DNA of 32,025 bases, from the NCBI GenBank assembly GCA_937890965.1, contig CALAEG010000236.1, forward strand, positions 1 through 32,025, written 5' to 3'. This document shows positions 26,148-32,025 of the stretch, piece by piece. Position numbers and translations under genes: made by a program. Source of the DNA: an uncultured Caulobacteraceae bacterium. GTDB taxonomy: Bacteria; Pseudomonadota; Alphaproteobacteria; Caulobacterales; Caulobacteraceae. Position 1 is the stretch's first letter. Each line of letters begins with the position of its first letter. The notes below the pieces were generated by a model. The model was not told where the DNA came from and did not search any database. It saw nothing but the letters and a program-made list of their open reading frames with translations.

Positions 26148-26951
26148 ATGTCGATCGCCTCAGCGCTCGGTTTGACAGTCGACGACGCGATCGTTCTTCA
26201 GAACTCGAACAAGCTCGCTGTGCGCCTGCTGCCTTGCGAGGTCCTTGCCCGAGTCGCACCTCTAGCGCAGCAGGTGGCGCAGTTCGAAGTCGAGCTCGCT
26301 CAACGGCTCGCCGAGACCGAGAGCCCTGTGGCAGCTCTTGAGCCTCGAGTGGAGCCGCGCGTCTACGAGCGTGACGGCTTCGTGATCACGCTGTGGACCT
26401 ACTACGAACCGGTGACGCCTCCAGAGGTCTCACCAGCCGATTACGCGAATGCGCTTGAGCGGCTGCATGCCGGCATGCGGAAGCTCGATGTCACGACGCC
26501 GCACTTCACGGATCGAGTCGCAGAGGCTCAGCAACTCGTAGCGAGCCGCGACCAAACTCCGGCGCTCGCCGACGCCGACCGGGAGCTTCTCAGCAGCACG
26601 TTAAGAAGCATAAGACGAACGATCGCCGACCGCGGGGCCGCCGAGCAACTGTTGCACGGCGAGCCGCACCCGGGAAACGTGCTCAGCACGAAGAACGGGC
26701 CACTGTTCATCGACCTTGAGACGTGTTGCCGTGGGCCAGTCGAATTCGACCTGGCTCACGTCCCCGAAGCGGTCATCGAGCACTATCCGGACGTTGATCA
26801 AGAACTGCTCGGCGAGTGCCGAGGCCTCGTTCTTGCGATGGTCGCAGCGTGGCGCTGGGATGCCGGCGACCAGTTCCCGAACGGGCAACGAGCAGCCCGA
26901 GAACTCGTTAGCACTTTACGCAAGGGGCCACCGTGGCGCTCGATGTTTTGA
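26148..26951 (+). CDS. Aminoglycoside phosphotransferase-family kinase-like protein
   Basis: LLHGEPHPGNVLSTKNGPLFIDLETCCRGPVEFDLAHVPEA: Brenner-like HGxxHxxN and DxE/D metal motif of APH-family kinases. Confidence 0.85.
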   Translation: MSIASALGLTVDDAIVLQNSNKLAVRLLPCEVLARVAPLAQQVAQFEVELAQRLAETESPVAALEPRVEPRVYERDGFVITLWTYYEPVTPPEVSPADYANALERLHAGMRKLDVTTPHFTDRVAEAQQLVASRDQTPALADADRELLSSTLRSIRRTIADRGAAEQLLHGEPHPGNVLSTKNGPLFIDLETCCRGPVEFDLAHVPEAVIEHYPDVDQELLGECRGLVLAMVAAWRWDAGDQFPNGQRAARELVSTLRKGPPWRSMF

Positions 26952-27153
26952 TGCGGCGATTGGCTGGTCCGTAGTCTCGCAGGACCGGTCCTGGGCCTCT
27001 GGAGCGAAATCAGCCGCCCTGCCCTTTTGAAAGGTGACCTGATCGTCCGCTAACCACCCATGTCTGACATTCGGAGAGTCCGCTTGCCGGCCGGTCGCTA
27101 TGTCCCCTCCTGCACCAGCGCCTTCAATCTCATGAGAGAGAACCTGGCGGCGA

Positions 27154-27429
27154 TCAGCCGGTGATGCGGACGGTGGCGCCCTTCAGATAGCTCATGCAGA
27201 CTACGCCGTGGACGCGCTGGCCGCTGAGATTGCGGGCGACGAACTTGTAATAGATGTGGTCGCTCTTACTGCAGCTTATGCCGAACAGGGTGCGGGTCAG
27301 GTGCACGTCTGAGAGATTCAGCGCCTCGACGCTGGCCCGGGCGCGATTGCCGGCGAAGGGCCAGACATAGCCGCAACCGCTTAGGGTCAGCGAGGCGGTT
27401 GCAAGCGCGATGAGGAGCAGCGGTTTCAT
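27154..27429 (-). CDS. small lipoprotein, unknown function
   Basis: MKPLLLIALATASLTLSGCGYVWPFAGNRARASVEALNLSDVHLTRTLFGISCSKSDHIYYKFVARNLSGQRVHGVVCMSYLKGATVRITG; lipobox LSGC. Confidence 0.75.
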   Translation of the reverse strand: MKPLLLIALATASLTLSGCGYVWPFAGNRARASVEALNLSDVHLTRTLFGISCSKSDHIYYKFVARNLSGQRVHGVVCMSYLKGATVRITG

Positions 27430-27442
27430 GGCGCGCCGCGGC

Positions 27443-28300
27443 TCAGGCCCGCGCCACATTCACGTTGCCGCTCATCGTATTGAGGACCAGCTCCACCTGT
27501 TTCTCGTCGGCTTCCGGTGCGCCGGCGGCCTCCAACTCGGAATTGACCCGGCCGCTCATGGTCGAGATGTCCAAGAGGGCGGCCGAGCCCCTGGCCACGC
27601 CGACCGAAATCCGTCCGGAAAAGGTCTTGGCGCGGACGCGGCCATGGTCGGCGCGGCGAACCTCGACATTGCCGGAGGCGGCGAAGGCCTCGAGGCTGTC
27701 GCCCGCCTGGCCGATCTCGATATTGCCCGACGCCGTCGTCAGCTTGGCGTCGCCGGCGGCGCTGGCAAGTTCGGCATGGCCGGAACCGGTGGTGATCCGC
27801 GCATTGGCGCCGACCTTGCCGACGCTGACCCGGCCGCTGCCGGTCTTGGCGTTGACCGAGCCGGTCGCCGAGGCGATGACGATGTCGCCCGATCCGGTGC
27901 GCACGCGGGCCTCGGCGCAGTCGTCGAGGCAAATGCGGCCGGAGCCGCTCTCGGCATTGACCTCGCCGAGGCGTCCGGTGGTCTCGATCCGGCCCGAGCC
28001 GGTGGTCAGGCCGGCCGCGCTGCCCAGGGGGCAGTGGATTTCGGCCTCGATCCCGCCGCCGAGGCCGAACAGCGACAGTCCCGACTTGTGGATCCGCACC
28101 ACGACCTCGTCGCCGTTCTGATCGATTTCGGCGTCGGCTATCCAGGCCCTGGCCGTGGCGTCGCCGTGGATGGCGGTCAGCGCGATGCGCGTTTCGCCGG
28201 TCTCTTCGGCCACCAGCTTGATGCGGCCCTTGGGGATATCGACGCGCAGGCGAACGGGCGTCGGCGTCTGGAAGGTTTGCATGCGCTTGTCCTGGCTCAT
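27443..28300 (-). CDS. DUF4097-family beta-repeat protein
   Basis: Repeated TTGSGRIETTGRLGEVNAESGSGRICL...VRTGSGDIVIASATGSVNAKTGSGRVSVGKV pattern typical of DUF4097. Confidence 0.88.
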   Translation of the reverse strand: MSQDKRMQTFQTPTPVRLRVDIPKGRIKLVAEETGETRIALTAIHGDATARAWIADAEIDQNGDEVVVRIHKSGLSLFGLGGGIEAEIHCPLGSAAGLTTGSGRIETTGRLGEVNAESGSGRICLDDCAEARVRTGSGDIVIASATGSVNAKTGSGRVSVGKVGANARITTGSGHAELASAAGDAKLTTASGNIEIGQAGDSLEAFAASGNVEVRRADHGRVRAKTFSGRISVGVARGSAALLDISTMSGRVNSELEAAGAPEADEKQVELVLNTMSGNVNVARA

Positions 28301-29211
28301 CGCTTCTTGGCCTTTTTGACGGGATCGTCCCTGAGCGCGAAGGCCAGGGTGCGACTGATGGAGGTGGGGACGACGGTGAGGTGGTCCTCGTCCGCAAGAA
28401 CGTGGAAACGGACCGTGTAGCCCGCCCCGCCCTCGATCCGGCCCAGCCGCTCGGCCAGGTCGCGGGCGTTGTCGACCATGCGGGCCTGGCCCATCAGCCG
28501 TTTCATCTGGCCGCGAGTCATGCCGGGCAGCAGGGTCGCGGGCACCTCCTGCTCATCGGCGCCGACCAGGATCAGCACGCGCGGGGCAGCGCCCGCCCGG
28601 ACCTTGTCGGCGAACCCCGTCTCGCCCTTCAGCACAGCGCGCCGGTTCCACCAGATCGAGGGGCTGGAGGCGACGAAATTGCGAAAGGACTCGGGATGGT
28701 CGAATAGCACGCCGAGCACGAAGAGGCCGCCGAGCGAGTGGCCGTAGAGGGTCTGGTCGTCGGGATCGACCGTATAGGCTGCGGCGATCGCCGGCCTCAG
28801 CTCCTCGACCAGGAAACGATAGAAGTCTCGCGAACCGCCATAGTCCTCGAGCTTGGGAAGCTGCTGGCCGGGGACCGGGCGAATGCCGGAGAGCGGCGTC
28901 GGCGGGGTCAGGTCGCGATTTCGCTGTATCAAGGGCGTGAATTCGTCATCGGCGGGATAGCCGACGCCGACCACCAGCGCCGGCTTGCCGCCCTGCAGCG
29001 CCATCATCCCATCCAGGGTCGCGGTCGTGGGGAAACTCATATTGCCGTCGGTCGCCACCACCACCGGATAGCCCGAGGGCGGCGGTGGGGTAGGGGGCTT
29101 GAACACGAAGATGCGATAGGCCCGGCCGCTGATCTTCGAGGTCATCTCGAACTGGGTCGCACCGCGAAGCAGGACCGGAGTCTGGGTAGGCATGGCGGTC
29201 TCCGCGCTCAT
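28297..29211 (-). CDS. alpha/beta hydrolase (esterase D/IroE-like)
   Basis: YRIFVFKPPTPPPPSGYPVVVATDGNMSF...TLYGHSLGGLFVLGVLFDHPESFRNFVASSPSIWW...ADEDHLTVVPTSISRTL. Start choice uncertain. Confidence 0.88.
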   Translation of the reverse strand: MSAETAMPTQTPVLLRGATQFEMTSKISGRAYRIFVFKPPTPPPPSGYPVVVATDGNMSFPTTATLDGMMALQGGKPALVVGVGYPADDEFTPLIQRNRDLTPPTPLSGIRPVPGQQLPKLEDYGGSRDFYRFLVEELRPAIAAAYTVDPDDQTLYGHSLGGLFVLGVLFDHPESFRNFVASSPSIWWNRRAVLKGETGFADKVRAGAAPRVLILVGADEQEVPATLLPGMTRGQMKRLMGQARMVDNARDLAERLGRIEGGAGYTVRFHVLADEDHLTVVPTSISRTLAFALRDDPVKKAKKR

Positions 29212-29696
29212 CGCGCCCATCCCTGGACGCGCCGGCCGGGGCCGTGCTGGCGGCTGGGATGCGACGATTGAGGTCCGTCGCTCGGGGTGGCGGCGATGCG
29301 GGCGGCGGCCACCAGCCAGGTGTTGAGCGACTGTCCGCGCCGGGCGGCCAGGGCCTCGGCGCGGCCCTTCAGCGCCTCGGGCAGGCGGAGGGTGATGCGG
29401 GCTGTCGGTTCGCCGTCATCGGTCTCGAAGGCGTCGTCCGCCGGCGGCGGCGTTCGCGGGCCCTCGACCACGAAGACCGGCTCGCGGCCGATCAGGCGCA
29501 CCTCGATCGAGGTTCCGGGCAGGGCCTCGGCGATCTCGGCGGCGGCTTGGCTCAGGGCGTCCATCAGGGTGAGGCGAAGCGCGGGATCCAGCGCTAGCAA
29601 CAGACTCTCGGCCGCCGACCATACGTCCTCGCCGCCCACCGCGGCGGCGCGGCTGAGGTCATCGCTCAAGGATTCGACAAGGCCGGTGATGTCCAT
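29208..29696 (-). CDS. ribbon-helix-helix-type protein (putative autoregulator)
   Basis: C-terminal ARITLRLPEALKGRAEALAARRGQSLNTWLVAAARIA is RHH-like; first gene of the minus-strand cluster; perfect palindrome just upstream. Confidence 0.72.
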   Translation of the reverse strand: MDITGLVESLSDDLSRAAAVGGEDVWSAAESLLLALDPALRLTLMDALSQAAAEIAEALPGTSIEVRLIGREPVFVVEGPRTPPPADDAFETDDGEPTARITLRLPEALKGRAEALAARRGQSLNTWLVAAARIAATPSDGPQSSHPSRQHGPGRRVQGWAR

Positions 29697-29707
29697 GCGC
29701 ACCACTA

Positions 29708-29726
29708 TGACATCATTATGATGTCA
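29708..29726. promoter_or_regulatory. 19-bp perfect palindrome, putative operator
   Basis: TGACATCAT-T-ATGATGTCA, 9-bp arms around one central base, 11 bp upstream of the RHH gene ATG (29696). Confidence 0.8.
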
Positions 29727-29866
29727 AGGCAACATTAGCGACAGGCGATCCCTGAGCGCCGCTGCGAGGGGTGCGACGACAATCTGTCGCAAGGATTAGT
29801 GGCCCGACGTGCGGGTGCTTTTAACCATTGCGCGGATAGCTTGCCGAAAAGACGGGGAGCATAGTT

Positions 29867-32025
29867 GTGGTTGGCGCCCAAAAGATCGAAGTCCAGGCCG
29901 AGACGACGGCTGGGCCAGAGCAGCCTTACACACGGTATCATCTGACGTTGATGGCCATGGTGTTTCCGGTTCAGGTGAACTGGTTCTTCAACGTCGCCGC
30001 GGGCGTATGTCTGGGGCTCATCGGCGCGCCGTTGCTTGGCTTTCTATGGGCGCTGGCATCCTGCGCGGCCGACACGATCCTGCAGCGGCTCTACCGGCGA
30101 ATGCTCGCGAGTGCGCCGGCGACCGACTCCGCGGCCGGCCTGCGGCGCCTGACGGCGGCGGTGTTCATCCGCTCGCTGCTGTGGCTGTCGGCGCCGACGG
30201 CCTTCGCCCTCGCCTCCCACTCGTTGGCCGGGGTCTTGACCGCGGGCGTGACGGCCCTCGGCCTGGTGGCGACCGGCGTTTCCGCCGGCTGGACATCCAG
30301 AGGCGTCTTCACCGCGCACATCGCGCCGGCCGGCTTGGCGATCGCGGCGATGGCCTGCCTGCTGCCGCCCTTGCAGGCCGCCGGCATCTTTCTTGGGCTG
30401 GCGTCTTTCGCCGGCACGATGAGCCTGATCGCCATGGGCACGAACAAGGCCATCCGCGAATGGAGCGAGGCCGACGCAAAGACGGCCGCGGCCATGGCGG
30501 AGATGAAGCTGGCGCTGGAGCGCTCCATGGCCGCCGAACGGCGAGTCGCCATCGCGGTCGAGATCGCCGACCTGCTTGTCTACGAGGTCGACTACGTCAA
30601 CCGCTCGATTTTCACCGTCGGGGCGGAAAGCCCGTTTTTCGGAACGCCCCTGACCTACGAGCAGATGTGGCGCGATCCCTATTTCGGCGTCCATGCCGAC
30701 GACCGCGCCGCCGCGCTCGCCGCCTGGGAGGCCTACGAGGCCGGCGAGGCGCCTTACCGCGTGGAATATCGCCTGCGGTGTTCGGATGGCCGGGAAGTCT
30801 GGGTCAACGCCTACGCGGAAATGACCAGAGACGAGACAGGTCGGCCGCTGACCCTGGTCGGCGCGCTGCAAGACATCACCGAGCGAAAGCGCAACGAACT
30901 GGATCTGATGCACGCTCGCGATCTGGCGGAGGGATCCAATCGCGCCAAGAGCGACTTTCTGGCCACGATGGGCCATGAGATTCGCACGCCCCTCAACGGC
31001 GTGCTCGGCATGGTCCAGGCCATGGAGCGGGACGAGTTGCCCGTCCTGCAGCGAAAACGCCTCGACGTCGTCCGCAAGTCAGGCGAGGCCCTGCTCGTCC
31101 TGCTCAACGGCCTCCTCGACCTGGCGAAGATCGAGGCCGGAAAGATCGAGTTGGAGCAGGGCGAGGTCGAGATCGCGGCGAGCGCGACCAGTGCGCTGGA
31201 CGCCTTCACCAGCCTCGCCGCCGAGAAGGACATCACCCTGTCGCTGAAGGTCGACCCGGCAGCCGCGGGCATCTACGGCGGCGATCCGGCCCGCGTCGGT
31301 CAGATTCTCTACAATCTGATCTCCAACGCCGTGAAGTTCACCGCCGAAGGGGCCGTCGAGGTCCGTGTCGAACGCCCCGCCGACGCGCTGATGATCAAGG
31401 TGGCCGACACCGGCATCGGTATCGCGGCCAGCCATCGATCCACGTTGTTCCAGAAATTCGTCCAGGGCGACGCCTCGACCACCCGGCGCTACGGTGGCAG
31501 CGGGCTGGGATTGGCCATCACCGACGAGCTCGTGCGCCGAATGGGCGGCGTCATCACGGTAGAGAGCATCGAGGGCAAGGGAACGACCTTCACCGTCGCC
31601 CTGCCGTTGCCACGGCTGCGCGACGAGCCGACGCCGTCGCAAGCGCTTGCGCCTGCGCCACGCGGCGAGGACACCGAGCCGTTACCCAGCCTGCGCATCC
31701 TCGCCGCCGAGGACAATCCGATCAATCAACTGGTGCTGAAGACCTTGCTGAACCAGCTTGGCGTCGATCCGACGATGGTCTCCGATGGCCAGATGGCCGT
31801 CGAGGCCTGCGGCCACGGTCGCTGGGACCTGATCTTGATGGACATCCAGATGCCCAACATGGACGGGCCGACCGCCGTGCGCCTGATCCGCAAGGCCGAA
31901 GCCGCCGCCGGCCACAAGCGCACCCCGATCATCGCCCTGACCGCCAACGTCATGACCCACCAGATCGCCGCCTACCGCGAGTGCGGGATCGACGACGTCG
32001 TGGCCAAGCCCATCGACGCGGCCCG
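29867..32025 (+). CDS. Hybrid sensor histidine kinase/response regulator (TM region, PAS, HisKA, HATPase, REC), truncated at right edge
   Basis: GTG start after GGGGAG; multiple hydrophobic segments; PAS ...WRDPYFGVHADDR...VGALQDITERK; H-box MGHEIRTPLNGVLGM; N-box NLISNAVKFT; G-box DTGIGI, GGSGLGLAIT; REC ILAAEDNPINQLVL...ILMDIQMPNMDG...IIALTANV...KPID. Open to the edge, so absent from the ORF track. Confidence 0.93.
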   Translation, partial: MVGAQKIEVQAETTAGPEQPYTRYHLTLMAMVFPVQVNWFFNVAAGVCLGLIGAPLLGFLWALASCAADTILQRLYRRMLASAPATDSAAGLRRLTAAVFIRSLLWLSAPTAFALASHSLAGVLTAGVTALGLVATGVSAGWTSRGVFTAHIAPAGLAIAAMACLLPPLQAAGIFLGLASFAGTMSLIAMGTNKAIREWSEADAKTAAAMAEMKLALERSMAAERRVAIAVEIADLLVYEVDYVNRSIFTVGAESPFFGTPLTYEQMWRDPYFGVHADDRAAALAAWEAYEAGEAPYRVEYRLRCSDGREVWVNAYAEMTRDETGRPLTLVGALQDITERKRNELDLMHARDLAEGSNRAKSDFLATMGHEIRTPLNGVLGMVQAMERDELPVLQRKRLDVVRKSGEALLVLLNGLLDLAKIEAGKIELEQGEVEIAASATSALDAFTSLAAEKDITLSLKVDPAAAGIYGGDPARVGQILYNLISNAVKFTAEGAVEVRVERPADALMIKVADTGIGIAASHRSTLFQKFVQGDASTTRRYGGSGLGLAITDELVRRMGGVITVESIEGKGTTFTVALPLPRLRDEPTPSQALAPAPRGEDTEPLPSLRILAAEDNPINQLVLKTLLNQLGVDPTMVSDGQMAVEACGHGRWDLILMDIQMPNMDGPTAVRLIRKAEAAAGHKRTPIIALTANVMTHQIAAYRECGIDDVVAKPIDAA

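Noticed and set aside
27060-27164. 34-aa ORF MSDIRRVRLPAGRYVPSCTSAFNLMRENLAAISR
   Set aside because: Short, overlaps the end of the convergent lipoprotein gene, no recognisable similarity.
27739-28121. Apparent tandem repeats in the DUF4097 gene
   Set aside because: Explained by the repeated beta-strand GSG motif of the protein family, not a DNA-level repeat element or CRISPR.

Overview
High-GC window, most consistent with an alphaproteobacterium of the Caulobacterales type (inferred from gene order and protein style; no search was run). The core is a conserved block: polA - tRNA-Leu(CAG) - RNase D-like exonuclease - lptC - lptA - lptB - rpoN - hpf - ptsN. Flanking it are a GntR(YtrA-type)/ABC exporter operon, an orphan ABC ATPase, nitronate monooxygenase, Tag-type glycosylase, VOC protein, DUF1150 protein, Hsp20, amidase, a zf-UBP/esterase pair, a phytoene-desaturase-like oxidoreductase, two amidohydrolases, a phosphotransferase, an RHH/esterase/DUF4097/lipoprotein cluster and a hybrid histidine kinase. 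Two real genes run off the window and are missing from the ORF track: a DUF6538-type integrase N-terminus at the left edge (minus, 592 to <1), next to tRNA-Arg(CCG), and the hybrid histidine kinase at the right edge (29867 to >32025). The best second-look items are: (1) an apparent in-frame internal-deletion remnant of a cNMP-domain/thioredoxin-reductase-like protein (19080-19433); (2) a perfect 19-bp palindrome just upstream of an RHH-DUF4097 operon; (3) the tRNA-Arg/integrase island boundary; (4) two long inverted-repeat elements with matched arm changes, plus a separate CACGAAAAA inverted repeat; (5) a pair of tiny overlapping genes, one LysM-like, ahead of a D-aminoacylase-like gene. I did not see a CRISPR array or a clear new defence system.
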